The notes: generated by a model not told the origin, from the letters alone. Counted from the first letter of the stretch, positions 52,103 through 61,124 are shown. The stretch: 64,000 bases of DNA from Phytohabitans houttuyneae (GCF_011764425.1 NZ_BLPF01000001.1:4765001-4829000); one strand, 5' to 3'. Translations and numbers: made by a program.

Positions 52103-52516
52103 TTAGGCGACCGGGCGTCGGGTGAGCTGGCCCAATGCGCGCTCGACCGCCAGGCAGCGGTCCTCCACGTAGTCGATCCCGGCCGCCGTGGCGATGCGCC
52201 GTGCCTCGGCCGAGACGATGTCGAGCTGCAGCCACACGGCCGGTGCCCCGATCGCGACCGCCTGGCGCACCACGTCGACCGCGTCGTGTGCCGGGCGGAA
52301 CACGTCGACAAGATCGACCTTCTCCGGGATGTCGGCGAGCGTCCGGTACACCTTCTCGCCGAACAGCTCGTCCGCGAACGGGTTGACCGGAATGATCCGC
52401 CAGCCGTGGCGCTGCATCTGCAACGGCACGGTGTGTGACGGCTTTTCGGGGTCGCGGGACGCCCCGACCACCGCGATGACCGCGGCTTCCGCCAGGATCT
52501 GCTGAGGGCTTCGCAC
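52103..52516 (-). CDS. CoA-binding protein (YccU-like)
   Basis: A 137-aa single Rossmann domain. AAVIAVVGASRDPEKPSHTV, RIIPVNPFADELFGEKVYRT and VDVFRPAHDAVDVVRQAVAI are the CoA-binding features shared with succinyl-CoA synthetase alpha N-domains. The role of stand-alone proteins of this type is not settled. Ends 64 nt before the PH-like membrane gene. Confidence 0.88.
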   Translation of the reverse strand: MRSPQQILAEAAVIAVVGASRDPEKPSHTVPLQMQRHGWRIIPVNPFADELFGEKVYRTLADIPEKVDLVDVFRPAHDAVDVVRQAVAIGAPAVWLQLDIVSAEARRIATAAGIDYVEDRCLAVERALGQLTRRPVA

Positions 52517-52540
52517 GTTCCGACGATAGCTCGACCTCGA

Positions 52541-53746
52541 TCACGCTCTTGGGGTGCGGCCGCCGGCGCGGTCGAGGACGTCGGTGGCCAGCCTGTGCAG
52601 CGGGTGCTCGGGCGGTACCGCGTGCAGGATGCTCCGCGCGATCTCGGTAGCCGCGGTGGCGTCGCCCTCGTCGCCGCCGCGCTCGTACCGCTCGAGATGG
52701 GTCGCGCCGACGTCGAGGATGCGCTCGAGGTAGTCCATGTGCTCGGGCGCCGTCGCCTCCACCGCCGCGTGGGCCGTGCGCAGCGCCTCGGCCAGATCCC
52801 CGGCGTCGCGGGTGGCCTCGTAACGCGCGCGGTACGCCTGGTGCAGCCCGCTGAGCCGCGTGCCGAGGCCGGGGTCGTCGGGCGTGGTCGTGTCCACCGC
52901 GGTCCGCATCTCGGCCAGTGCCGTGTCGAGCTCGGCGGGATCCTGTGACACGTACGCGTACCGCAGCAGCCGCGCCCGCCCGAGGTTGGACAGGTACATC
53001 GGGCGGTCCTCGTGGTCCGCGGCGGCGGCGTCCAGCGCCTTCCGGTACGACTCGACGGCCGCGTCCAGGTCACTGATGTCCATAGTGGACACGAAGCGGG
53101 CCTGGAGAAAGCCGGCGAGCGTGCTGAGCCTGTTGGTGTACCTCGCGTCGTACGGCGCGGTCTCCCTGATCACCGCCTGGGCCGTCGTGATCGCCTCGCT
53201 GAGGTCGGCGACATCGCCGGTGCGGCCGAAGCGCAGGTGCTGCGCCTCCGCGAGGTTCATCCGGAGGGTCAGGCTTTCCGACCAGTCCCGGCACTCGCGG
53301 ATCGCGTGCCGCGTGGCGGTGACGACCCCGTCGATCTCGTCGAGCGCCGACCCGGCGAACGCGTGCACGGCGACGCGCCGCGGGCGCAGCCGCGCCGGCT
53401 CCTGCGGCACCTGGGCAAGCTTGCGCAGCTGCTCGGCCAGGTCGGGCACCCAGTCGTGCACCTGCGCCAGCAACGACTCTGCCTGCTCACGGTCCACAGT
53501 GTCGGGCCGGGCGACGTCGCGCGCGTGGTGCAGCAGGCCGGCCGCGTGGTACGCGTGTATCCACGGCAGCGCACCCTCGCCGCGGGGATATCCGGTCTCG
53601 TCGATCACCGCCAGCAGCGCCCGGGCGTCGCGCACGCCTGCTTGATCGAGAATGTCCTCTGCGTCGCCGCTGTTGACGTACCGATTGACCCTGGCCCGAA
53701 CCGCGGCGAGAAGCTCATCCGGCGGAAGCACAGTCAAGTAGAGCAT
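52541..53746 (-). CDS. TPR-repeat protein, unknown function
   Basis: A 401-aa helical protein. Repeats such as LSEAITTAQAVIRETAPYDA, AVESYRKALDAAAADHEDRP and AEALRTAHAAVEATAPEHMD are typical of tetratricopeptide arrays in actinobacterial CHAT/AAA partner proteins, but no catalytic or DNA-binding domain is attached. It begins 7 nt after the radical SAM stop and is likely co-transcribed with it. Confidence 0.75.
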   Translation of the reverse strand: MLYLTVLPPDELLAAVRARVNRYVNSGDAEDILDQAGVRDARALLAVIDETGYPRGEGALPWIHAYHAAGLLHHARDVARPDTVDREQAESLLAQVHDWVPDLAEQLRKLAQVPQEPARLRPRRVAVHAFAGSALDEIDGVVTATRHAIRECRDWSESLTLRMNLAEAQHLRFGRTGDVADLSEAITTAQAVIRETAPYDARYTNRLSTLAGFLQARFVSTMDISDLDAAVESYRKALDAAAADHEDRPMYLSNLGRARLLRYAYVSQDPAELDTALAEMRTAVDTTTPDDPGLGTRLSGLHQAYRARYEATRDAGDLAEALRTAHAAVEATAPEHMDYLERILDVGATHLERYERGGDEGDATAATEIARSILHAVPPEHPLHRLATDVLDRAGGRTPRA

Positions 53747-53753
53747 CCACCGG

Positions 53754-55660
53754 CTACATGAGGGTTAACTGCTCCGGCTCGGGCGGGGGCGGTGGTGACT
53801 CGGTCTGGCGGGCCTCGGCCGGCTCGGCGCGCTCCAGACCGTGCCGCCGGGCGGCCATGCGGACCCGGGCGGTGACCTCGCGCTGGTATTCCTTCGGCAG
53901 GTAGGAGCCGCGCCCGTACAGCCGGCGGTAGTGCGGGGCCAGTGCCGGAAACTCGCGGGTCAACCACGCCGCGTACCACTCGCGGGCGCCCGGCCGCAGG
54001 TGCAGCGGGATCGGTGTGATGCTGGCCGCGCCGGACGCCGCAATCGCCGCGACCGTGGCCTCGATCGAGTCGTCGGTGTCGGTGAGGCCGGGCAGGATCG
54101 GCGCCATCAGCACGCTCACCCGGAAGCCGGCGTCGGTGAGCGTGCGCACCGCGTCGAGCCGCCGCCGCGGGCTGGGCGTGCCCGACTCGACCGAACGCCA
54201 CAGCCGCTCGTCGACGAAACCGACCGACATCGCGACGCCCACCTGCGTCACCTCGGCCGCCTGCCGGAGCAGCGGCAGGTCGCGCAGGATGAGCGTGCCC
54301 TTGGTGAGGATCGAGAACGGGTTGGCGAAGTCGCGCAGCGCCGACAGGATCCGTGGCATCAGCTTGTATCGCCCCTCGGCCCGCTGGTACGGGTCGACGT
54401 TTGTGCCCATCGCGATGTGCTCGCCGCGCCACTTGGGTGCGGCCAGCTCACGCCGCACCAGCTCACCCGCGTTGATCTTGACGACGACCTTGGTGTCGAA
54501 GTCGTGCCCGGCGTCGAGGTCCAGGTAGGTGTGCGTGCTGCGGGCGAAGCAGTTGTGGCTGACCACGCCGTTGGCGATGAAGTCGCCGGTGCCGGTGGTG
54601 ATGTCGTAGAGCGGGAGGTCGACGCCGAGCGGCTCGACCGAGAGCACGTCGAGCCGCGTGTCCGACCCGACCGGCAGGCCCGCGATCGAGCGCTTGCGGC
54701 CGATCGCCGGGTCGACGAGATGGCAGAAGCGCATGTGCTCGGTGAGCCCGCCGCGCAGCCGGACCGCCGTGCCGGACTCCTCCGGCCGCGCGTCGAACCC
54801 GAACCTGGCGAGCGCCGCGGCGACCGCGTCGAGGGTCTCCTTGTCGTCGCTGCGGATGCGCAGCTCGTCGCCGTCGCGGCTGCCGTCGGAGTCGAAGATG
54901 CCGGCCAGGAGGCCCTTGCACCACTCGTCGCCGGCACGCTCGGGCCAGCGGACCAGGTCGCGGATCGCCTCGATCGTCGCGGCGCCGAAGCCGGCCAGGT
55001 AGTCGAGCGAGCGGTCGACCGCCTCCGGCACGTACGTCGCCAGATGTGCGTCGCCGCGGATCATGCCGCTCAGGTAGCCCCGCCGGTAGTCCGCCGAGTC
55101 CTTGGGCCCCTCCACGAACTGCCCGGTGCCCATGAACCGGTCGCCCGCGACAACGCCGCCGACCACGTGCTGCCAGCCCCGCTCGGTGAGAAACCGGTGG
55201 TCGCCGCTCGCGATCAGCTGCGTGCCGTCGGCGAGCGTGACCCGGTGGGCCGGCTTGGTGGTGCTCCAGTGCGCGAGGACGGTCGTCACCGTGTACCGCC
55301 GGGAGGCGCCGACCGGGACCGTGCCGTAGATCGCGTCGCCCACCTTGAGGTCGCGCAGGGGACGGGTGGTGCCGTCGGCCATCAGGATCGGCGTGTCACC
55401 GGCCAGGCAGTAGCTGCACGCGTGGCTGCACCCGCGGTACGGATTGATCGTCCACTGGAACGCCATGCGGGACGAGCCGGGCACCCTGTTGATGATGCTC
55501 TTGGCGCGCACCTCGAAGAAGGTCATGCCGGCGAAGCCCGGCGTGTCGAAGGTGCGCGCCACCGCGTCGGGAGGCAGCGCCAGCGGCAGGGGTGGAGCCG
55601 CTGGCGCCGGCCCGTCCGGGACCTCTCCGTCGGGGGAGCCGACAGATTGTCCCAGCGCAT
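53754..55660 (-). CDS. Rv2578c-family radical SAM protein, intein-interrupted (frame interrupted near 55639)
   Basis: About 635 aa including a 286-aa intein. ATG 55660 begins MRWDNLS, the usual Rv2578c-type N-terminus. One extra G at 55639-55640 continues into GSPDGEVPDG and the main frame, consistent with the other homopolymer losses. After splicing, [27 protein letters not shown] carries the radical SAM CxxxCxxC motif; further family features are VVVKINAGELVRRELAAPKW, MGTNVDPYQRAEGRYKLMPR and FSILTKGTLILRDLP. The substrate is unknown. Seven nt upstream of the TPR gene. Confidence 0.87.
54552..55409 (-). other. Intein with LAGLIDADG endonuclease domain
   Basis: 286 residues, from Cys (CLAGDTPILMADGTTRPLRD) to the C-terminal GVVSHN before the +1 extein Cys. 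Splicing block A is the N-terminal Cys-led stretch, block B is LIASGDHRFLTERGW, and block F/G is PLYDITTGTGDFIANGVVSHN-C. Two endonuclease motifs are visible (YLSGMIRGDAHL and LLAGIFDSDGS). The insertion splits the [4Fe-4S] motif: CSHACSY | C, so the third cluster cysteine is the splicing nucleophile. Without splicing the enzyme could not bind its cluster. Confidence 0.92.
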
Positions 55661-55700
55661 GCGGCCTATTCGAACACGCGTACGAGCCGAGCGCAAGCAA

Positions 55701-56723
55701 CTACGGGCGTGGCGCGCCGGTGCTGTCGCGGCGGACCAGCTCGGCGCCGACCTGCTCGATGCGGGGTGCGATGTGGCCCGACGGCTCCTCCAGCGCGAGC
55801 GTCATCGCCCGCGCGCCCATGTCGACAAGCGGCAGCCGCACGGTGGTCAGCGCGGGGGTCACGTCACGCGCGATCGGCATGTCGTCGAAGCCGATCACGC
55901 TCACCTCGCCGGGCACCGCGATGCCGCGGGAGCGCAGCAGCGACAGCGCGCCGATGGCCATCGAGTCGTTGAGCGCGGCCAGGGCGGTAAGGCCGGGCTC
56001 GGTGTCCAGAAGGGCCGCGGTCGCCTCCGCGCCGCTGGTGCGGTCGAAGTCCGCGTACGCCACGAGGTTGGCCGGCAGCTTGCGACCGTGCTCCCGGGCG
56101 GCGCGGCGGAGGCCGGCGAGCCGGTCGGTCGTGGTGGTGAGCTGTTTGGGGCCGGCGATCACGCCGATGTGCTCGTGGCCCAGCTCGTACAGGTGGCTGG
56201 CGAGCAGGTAGCCGCCCATCTCGTTGTCCGGCACGACCGCGTCGCCGGCGTGCTCGTGCCGGCCGATCACGGCGACCCGGCCGCCGGTGCTCTCGTACAC
56301 CCGGAGCTTGCCGTCGAGCGCCTTCGTGAAGTCTTCGTCGTGGTACCCGGAGCCGGCCAGCACGATCGCGGCGACCTGGTGCGCGCGGAGCAGCTCGACG
56401 TACTCCAGCTCCTTGACCGGGTCGCGGTAGCTGTTGCAGATGATGACCAGCCGGCCGTGCGCCGTGGCGACCCGCTGGAGGCCGCGGGTGATCTCCGCGA
56501 AGTACGGGTCGGAGACGTCGTGCACGATCACGCCGATGGCCGTGCGGTGCGAGCGGGCGAGGAGCTGTGCGTGCGCGTTCGGCACGTACTGCAGCTCCTC
56601 GACGGCGGCCAGCACGCGCTCGCGCAGCGCGTCGGTGACCGGCTTCGAACTGCCGTTGATGATCCGTGACGCGGTGGCCGGCGATACGCCAGCGCGCCGC
56701 GCGACATCGGCCAGCGTTGCCAT
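55701..56723 (-). CDS. LacI-family transcriptional regulator
   Basis: 340 aa from ATG 56723 (GGAGG 6 nt upstream). N-terminal HTH: MATLADVARRAGVSPATASR followed by IINGSSKPVT; the ligand domain is RTAIGVIVHDVSDPYFAEIT ... VSVIGFDDMPIARDVTPALT. Divergent from an oxidoreductase/isomerase pair, with a GGAAAGCGCTTACC operator in front of that pair. It probably represses them until a sugar or polyol binds. Confidence 0.9.
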   Translation of the reverse strand: MATLADVARRAGVSPATASRIINGSSKPVTDALRERVLAAVEELQYVPNAHAQLLARSHRTAIGVIVHDVSDPYFAEITRGLQRVATAHGRLVIICNSYRDPVKELEYVELLRAHQVAAIVLAGSGYHDEDFTKALDGKLRVYESTGGRVAVIGRHEHAGDAVVPDNEMGGYLLASHLYELGHEHIGVIAGPKQLTTTTDRLAGLRRAAREHGRKLPANLVAYADFDRTSGAEATAALLDTEPGLTALAALNDSMAIGALSLLRSRGIAVPGEVSVIGFDDMPIARDVTPALTTVRLPLVDMGARAMTLALEEPSGHIAPRIEQVGAELVRRDSTGAPRP

Positions 56724-56823
56724 CCGAGTCCTCCGCCCCACGCGCCCGCGGCGCCCGCCCACGGCACCCCAGAGCTCTGCCTACAGCGCTCGCGTTCGCT
56801 CGCTGCGGCCCTGACTGCCGGCG

Positions 56824-56861
56824 CGGTCCACCCTCGTCGCTGCGCTCCTCGGGGTGGACCT
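56824..56861. repeat. Hairpin in lacI/oxidoreductase intergenic region
   Basis: GGTCCACCC (56825-56833) pairs with GGGTGGACC (56852-56860). The loop carries the inverse copy of the 19-bp motif CGAGGAGCGCAGCGACGAG (56833-56851). It lies in the transcribed-leader/promoter interval of the divergent genes. Confidence 0.6.
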
Positions 56862-56961
56862 CGCCGGCCCCAGGTCCATTTGCCGAATGAGAATACCGTG
56901 GACCTGCCCATATATAGGAAAGGCCTTGCAGCGCAACAGCGACGGCCAGTACCGTGATCGA

Positions 56962-56975
56962 GGAAAGCGCTTACC
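56962..56975. promoter_or_regulatory. LacI-type operator
   Basis: GGAAAGCGCTTACC is a near-perfect palindrome of the TGNAARCGCTTNCA type, 21 nt before the oxidoreductase start, probably overlapping its transcription start. Confidence 0.7.
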
Positions 56976-56996
56976 TCAGAACGATTGGACCTCCGC

Positions 56997-58142
56997 ATGG
57001 CCCGCAGGACGATCGGCATCGCGCTCAACGGCGTGACCGGCCGGATGGGATATCGGCAGCATCTGGTGCGGTCGCTGCTCGCGATCCGCGAGCAGGGCGG
57101 GCTGCCGCTGCGCGACGGCACCCGGCTCTGGCCGGAGCCGGTCCTGGTGGGCCGGAGCGAGACCAAGCTCCGCGAGATCGCCGATCGGCACGGCCTCACC
57201 GAGTGGACCACCGACCTGACGGCCGCGCTGGCCCGGCCCGACGTGCAGATCTACTTCGACTCGCAGGTCACGGCCCAGCGGGAAAAGGCGCTGCGTGCCG
57301 CGATCGACGCCGGCAAGCACATCTACACCGAAAAGCCGATCGCCGAAGACCTGGCCACCGCCGTCGACCTCGCCCGCCTCGCCGACGCCGCGCACATCAA
57401 GCACGGCGTGGTGCAGGACAAGCTCTTCCTGCCCGGCCTGCGCAAGCTGGCCCGCCTCGTCGAGGGCGGCTTCTTCGGCCGCATCCTGTCGGTGCGCGGC
57501 GAGTTCGGCTACTGGGTCTTCGAGGGCGACTGGCAGGCCGCCCAGCGTCCTTCGTGGAACTACCGGGCCGCCGACGGAGGCGGGATCACCGTGGACATGT
57601 TCCCGCACTGGCACTACGTGCTGGAGCAGATCTTCGGCTCGGTCAAGGCGGTGACCGCGCACGTCACGACGCACATCGACCGCCGGTGGGACGAGGCCGG
57701 CGAGGGATACGACGCGACCGCCGACGACGCGGCCTACGGGATCTTCGAGATCGAGGGCGGCATCGTCGCGCAGATCAACTCCTCGTGGGCGGTGCGGGTC
57801 TACCGCGACGAGCTCGTGGAGTTTCAGGTGGACGGCACCGAGGGCAGCGCGGTCGCCGGCCTGCGCAACTGCCGCATCCAGCACCGCGCGACCACGCCCA
57901 AGCCGGTGTGGAACCCGGACCTGCCGGCCACCGAGGACTTCCGCGCGCAGTGGCAGGTCGTGCCGGACAACGATGAGTTCGACAACGGGTTCAAGGCGCA
58001 GTGGGAGCTCTTCCTGCGGCACGTGGTCGAAGACGCGCCCTACACCTGGGACCTGTGGGCCGGCGCGCGTGGCGTCCAGCTCGCCGAGCTGGGCCTGCAG
58101 TCCGCCCGCGAGGGGCGCCGCATCGAGATCCCCGAGCTGTGA
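56997..58142 (+). CDS. Gfo/Idh/MocA-family oxidoreductase
   Basis: 381 aa from ATG 56997 (an in-frame start at 56985 adds 4 residues). The NAD(P)-binding N-terminus is RTIGIALNGVTGRMGYRQHL, with the EKPI loop in HIYTEKPIAEDLATAVDLAR and the catalytic-region GGGITVDMFPHWHYVLEQIF. Sugar or inositol dehydrogenases of this type oxidise a ring or C1 hydroxyl. It is regulated with the following isomerase by the divergent LacI protein. Confidence 0.88.
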   Translation: MARRTIGIALNGVTGRMGYRQHLVRSLLAIREQGGLPLRDGTRLWPEPVLVGRSETKLREIADRHGLTEWTTDLTAALARPDVQIYFDSQVTAQREKALRAAIDAGKHIYTEKPIAEDLATAVDLARLADAAHIKHGVVQDKLFLPGLRKLARLVEGGFFGRILSVRGEFGYWVFEGDWQAAQRPSWNYRAADGGGITVDMFPHWHYVLEQIFGSVKAVTAHVTTHIDRRWDEAGEGYDATADDAAYGIFEIEGGIVAQINSSWAVRVYRDELVEFQVDGTEGSAVAGLRNCRIQHRATTPKPVWNPDLPATEDFRAQWQVVPDNDEFDNGFKAQWELFLRHVVEDAPYTWDLWAGARGVQLAELGLQSAREGRRIEIPEL

Positions 58143-58144
58143 GC

Positions 58145-58161
58145 GAGCGAGTTGGCGCGGC
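58145..58161 (+). repeat. 17-bp motif shared with 4839-4855
   Basis: GAGCGAGTTGGCGCGGC occurs here, between oxidoreductase and isomerase genes, and again at 4839-4855 before the two-component genes. Confidence 0.45.
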
Positions 58162-58162
58162 T

Positions 58163-58966
58163 GTGAGCCGCTTCTCGTTCAACCAGGCGACGGCCAACCG
58201 GTGGCCGATCCCCGACCTGGTCGCCGGCTGCGTCGAGGCCGGCGTGACACGCGTGGGGCTGTGGCGCGAGCAGGTCGCGGAGTTCGGCCTGGAGAAGACC
58301 GCGGCGCTCGTGAAAGACGCCGGGCTCGAGGTCACGTCGCTGTGCCGCGGTGGTTTCTTCAACAAGCCCGATTGGTACCCGGAAAACGTTCGCGCCATCG
58401 AGGAGGCGCGCGTATTGGGGGCGCCGGTGCTGGTGCTGGTCTCGGGCGGGCTGCCGCCCGGCAGCCGTGACATCGACGCGGCCCGCCGGCACATCGGCGA
58501 CTCGATCGGCCGCCTGGTGCCGGCCACTGTGGAGGCCGGCGTCCAGCTCGCGATCGAGCCGCTGCACCCGATGTTCGCCTCGGACCGGTGCGCGGTCTCG
58601 ACACTCGGGCAGGCGCTGGGCCTCGCCGCGCCGTACCCGGCCGACGCGGTCGGCGTCGTCGTCGACACGTACCACGTCTGGTGGGACGACACGGTGTGGG
58701 CCCAGATCGAGCGGGCCGGTCGCGAGGGGCGGATCGCCTGCTTCCAGGCCGCCGACTGGATCACCCCGCTGCCCGAAGGCGTGCTGCTGGGGCGGGGCCT
58801 GCCGGGTGAGGGCTGCGTCGAGCTGCGCCGCTTCCGCGAGGCGGTCGACGCCACCGGCTTCACCGGGCCGGTCGAGGTCGAGGTCTTCAACGCCGACCTC
58901 TGGGCCCGCCCCGGCGCGGAGATCCTCGCCGACACGATCGCGGCGTACGAAGAACACGTGGCCTGA
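58163..58966 (+). CDS. Sugar phosphate isomerase/epimerase (TIM barrel)
   Basis: 267 aa from GTG 58163 (GTG 58139, overlapping the previous stop, is an alternative adding eight residues encoded by a short repeat). The AP-endonuclease-2-like barrel shows VTRVGLWREQVAEFGLEKTA, VQLAIEPLHPMFASDRCAVS (Glu), VGVVVDTYHVWWDD (Asp/His) and FTGPVEVEVFNADLW (Glu), the divalent-metal residues of xylose-isomerase-like epimerases. Works with the preceding oxidoreductase, probably in sugar or inositol breakdown. Confidence 0.87.
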   Translation: MSRFSFNQATANRWPIPDLVAGCVEAGVTRVGLWREQVAEFGLEKTAALVKDAGLEVTSLCRGGFFNKPDWYPENVRAIEEARVLGAPVLVLVSGGLPPGSRDIDAARRHIGDSIGRLVPATVEAGVQLAIEPLHPMFASDRCAVSTLGQALGLAAPYPADAVGVVVDTYHVWWDDTVWAQIERAGREGRIACFQAADWITPLPEGVLLGRGLPGEGCVELRRFREAVDATGFTGPVEVEVFNADLWARPGAEILADTIAAYEEHVA

Positions 58967-58981
58967 CCGCCGCCGCATGCA

Positions 58982-59017
58982 CAGAGGGCGCTCCTCAATG
59001 GCGAGGGGCGCCCTCTG
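58982..59017. terminator. Bidirectional terminator
   Basis: CAGAGGGCGC (58982-58991) and GCGCCCTCTG (59008-59017) form a perfect 10-bp stem between the convergent isomerase and thioredoxin genes. Confidence 0.8.
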
Positions 59018-59032
59018 CGGTGGGCGGTGACG

Positions 59033-59395
59033 TCAGTGGTTGTGCGCGGCGAGCTTCTTGCGGACGTCGTCCATGTCGAGCGCCTGGACCTGCTCGATCA
59101 GGGACTCGAGCGCCGACTCGGGCAGCGCACCCGGCTGCGCGAACACGATCACGCCGTCGCGGATGGCCATGATGGTCGGGATCGAGCGGATGTCGAACTT
59201 GGCCGCGAGCTCCTGCTGCGCCTCGGTGTCGACCTTGCCGAACACGATGTCCTCGTGCTTTTCCGACGAGCGCTCATAGATTGGCGCAAACCGGACGCAC
59301 GGACCACACCAGCTGGCCCAGAAGTCGACCAGCACGGTGCCGTCCTGGCTGGTCACCTCGTCGAAGTTCGCCGTGGTCAGCTCAACGGTCGCCAT
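59033..59395 (-). CDS. Thioredoxin
   Basis: A 120-aa thioredoxin fold with the active site VDFWASWCGPCVRFAPIYER and the cis-Pro loop IRSIPTIMAIRDG. Cytoplasmic dithiol reductase. Single-gene unit between a terminator and a long A+T-richer intergenic region. Confidence 0.93.
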   Translation of the reverse strand: MATVELTTANFDEVTSQDGTVLVDFWASWCGPCVRFAPIYERSSEKHEDIVFGKVDTEAQQELAAKFDIRSIPTIMAIRDGVIVFAQPGALPESALESLIEQVQALDMDDVRKKLAAHNH

Positions 59396-59918
59396 TTGAT
59401 CTCTCCGATCGCGGGGATTTGCCTACGCGTACTGAAACCTAGCGGGGCGAGCCAGCATTCCCGACGAATCGGACACGCGGCGCGGCGTGGCGGGTCTCAC
59501 CAGGGGTTCTTCGGGTCCTCACGCGGGGCACCGAGACAGTGACGAACGGCGATGATCGACGCGTTACCTATGGTGATGGGAGCGATTCCATCAGTTTACG
59601 TGCCTGTAACAGGGAAACGGTCGAAGATGCTGGATAGCGCGGGCGACGAAGATCGGTAACGCAAGGTCACAAGTCGCTCGACTCTCACGGACTGTAATGT
59701 TACAAAAGCATAACTGTGACCTGCGTCTCCCACTGAAACCTTTCTCCAGTGCGAGTTGCACGGCAAAATCGACTCATCAAGCGTGGGCGGCGGGTGCCGG
59801 GGAGGGCCCCGCCGCTCATTGCGTCCGGGGTAGTTTTCGGCTTCGCGACCCGGGCCTCCGGCTTAACCATCGATAAGGCATCCTTTCCCTACGCGTAGGT
59901 GGCGTATGGGAGGCGTGG
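59396..59918. other. 523-bp intergenic region with unusual composition
   Basis: It is divergent between thioredoxin and MaoC genes, much longer than needed for two promoters, and clearly A+T-richer between about 59530 and 59780. GGTCACA (59664-59670 region) and TGTGACC (59716-59722 region) form distant inverted arms, and GTTACA/TGTAAC-like pieces recur. No coding frame is convincing. A regulatory RNA or a multi-site regulatory region is possible. Confidence 0.45.
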
Positions 59919-60437
59919 ATGCAGTTCGGCCGGTATTACGAGGAGTTCGAGGTCGGCGCTGTGTACCGGCACTGGCCGGGCAAGACAGTCACGGAGTACG
60001 ACGACCACCTGTTCTGCCTGCTCACCATGAACCACCACCCGCTGCACCTGGACGCCCACTACGCCGAGACGTCCACGCACTTCAAGCGCAACGTGGTGGT
60101 CGGCAACTACATCTACTCCCTGCTCCTTGGCATGTCCGTCGCCGACGTGAGCGGGAAGGCCATCGCCAACCTCGAGGTCGAGTCGCTGCGCCACGTCGCT
60201 CCGACCTTCCACGGCGACACGATCTACGGCGAGACGACCGTGCTGGACAAGCGCGAGTCGACCTCCAAGTCCGACCGCGGCGTGGTCTCGGTCGAGACGA
60301 AGGGGTACAAGCAGGACGGGACCCTGGTCTGCGTGTTCCGGCGGCGGGTGATGGTGCCGAAGAGGGAGTACACAGCGGCCGCGGTGCTCGCCGGCGCGGA
60401 CCCGGACCGGCCCAGCTTTCCTGAGCCGAAGGCCTGA
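59919..60437 (+). CDS. MaoC-family dehydratase (mesaconyl-CoA-hydratase-like)
   Basis: A 172-aa hot-dog-fold hydratase. MNHHPLHLDAHYAETSTHFK carries the catalytic Asp/His region (NHHPLHLDA), and VVVGNYIYSLLLGMSVADVS and TFHGDTIYGETTVLDKRES match beta-methylmalyl-CoA/mesaconyl-CoA hydratases. With the CitE-type lyase (45015) and the acyl-CoA dehydrogenase (49137) it could serve the ethylmalonyl-CoA pathway, though these genes are scattered. Confidence 0.85.
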   Translation: MQFGRYYEEFEVGAVYRHWPGKTVTEYDDHLFCLLTMNHHPLHLDAHYAETSTHFKRNVVVGNYIYSLLLGMSVADVSGKAIANLEVESLRHVAPTFHGDTIYGETTVLDKRESTSKSDRGVVSVETKGYKQDGTLVCVFRRRVMVPKREYTAAAVLAGADPDRPSFPEPKA

Positions 60438-60587
60438 CGAGCGAGCCGGAAGGCTATGGCCCTGCCTGCGACGGCGGATGAGCGCCGAGCGGTCGAGCAC
60501 GGCCGGCCTGGTCGACACACGTAAGCCCAAGGTCGCAAGGCGCGCATCCCGGCAAAACTGGGCATATGCTGACCTCGGGAGGTCGCT

Positions 60588-61124
60588 ATGCCGAGCCAAT
60601 CCGCTTCCGGAGACCCGACACCCATGGCCGCCGGGAGACGCGGCCAGGTCGCCGCGATGGCTTTCCCGCCAGGCGAGTGGGAGCTGCTGACGCATCTGCC
60701 CGCCCGCGTGATCGTGGCCGCCACGTCAGCCGAGCCGGACGCCCCGCGCCGTACGGTCGCCGAGGGCCTCGCGGGCCTTGACGCGATCGCCGCGGGACGC
60801 GCGTTCGACAGCGACCTGGTGCGGGCGGTGGTTTCCGCGATCTACGCCGAGGCCGACGACGACCGCCCGGCCGCCGAGGAGTTCACCGACCGCGCCGCCG
60901 GCCTCGCCGAGGTGCTGGAGGCGTGCCGGCGGGCGACCGCAGTGCTGTCCGCGCGGGCCGATCCGGCCGACTCCGCGGCGTACCGCCAGTGGGTCCAGTC
61001 GGTCGCCGCCCGGGTGTGCGGCGCGGCCCGTTCCGGCGGGGTGCTGGGCTTGGGCGGCGAGAAGGTGAGTGCCGCCGAGCGCCGGTTCCTGGACGATCTG
61101 GCGGTCGCGCTCGCGCTGCGTTGA
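60588..61124 (+). CDS. Hypothetical helical protein
   Basis: A 178-aa protein from ATG 60588 (GGGAGG 5-6 nt upstream). FPPGEWELLTHLPARVIVAA, AEPDAPRRTVAEGLAGLDAI and VSAAERRFLDDLAVALALR suggest a helical bundle rich in Ala/Arg/Asp. No family recognised. It lies 53 nt before the RNA methyltransferase gene on the same strand. Confidence 0.6.
   Translation: MPSQSASGDPTPMAAGRRGQVAAMAFPPGEWELLTHLPARVIVAATSAEPDAPRRTVAEGLAGLDAIAAGRAFDSDLVRAVVSAIYAEADDDRPAAEEFTDRAAGLAEVLEACRRATAVLSARADPADSAAYRQWVQSVAARVCGAARSGGVLGLGGEKVSAAERRFLDDLAVALALR

Noticed and set aside
53841-56669. A 942-residue open frame on the plus strand across the radical SAM and LacI genes
   Set aside because: It spans two well-supported reverse-strand genes and their gap; its composition is typical of an antisense shadow in high-GC DNA.
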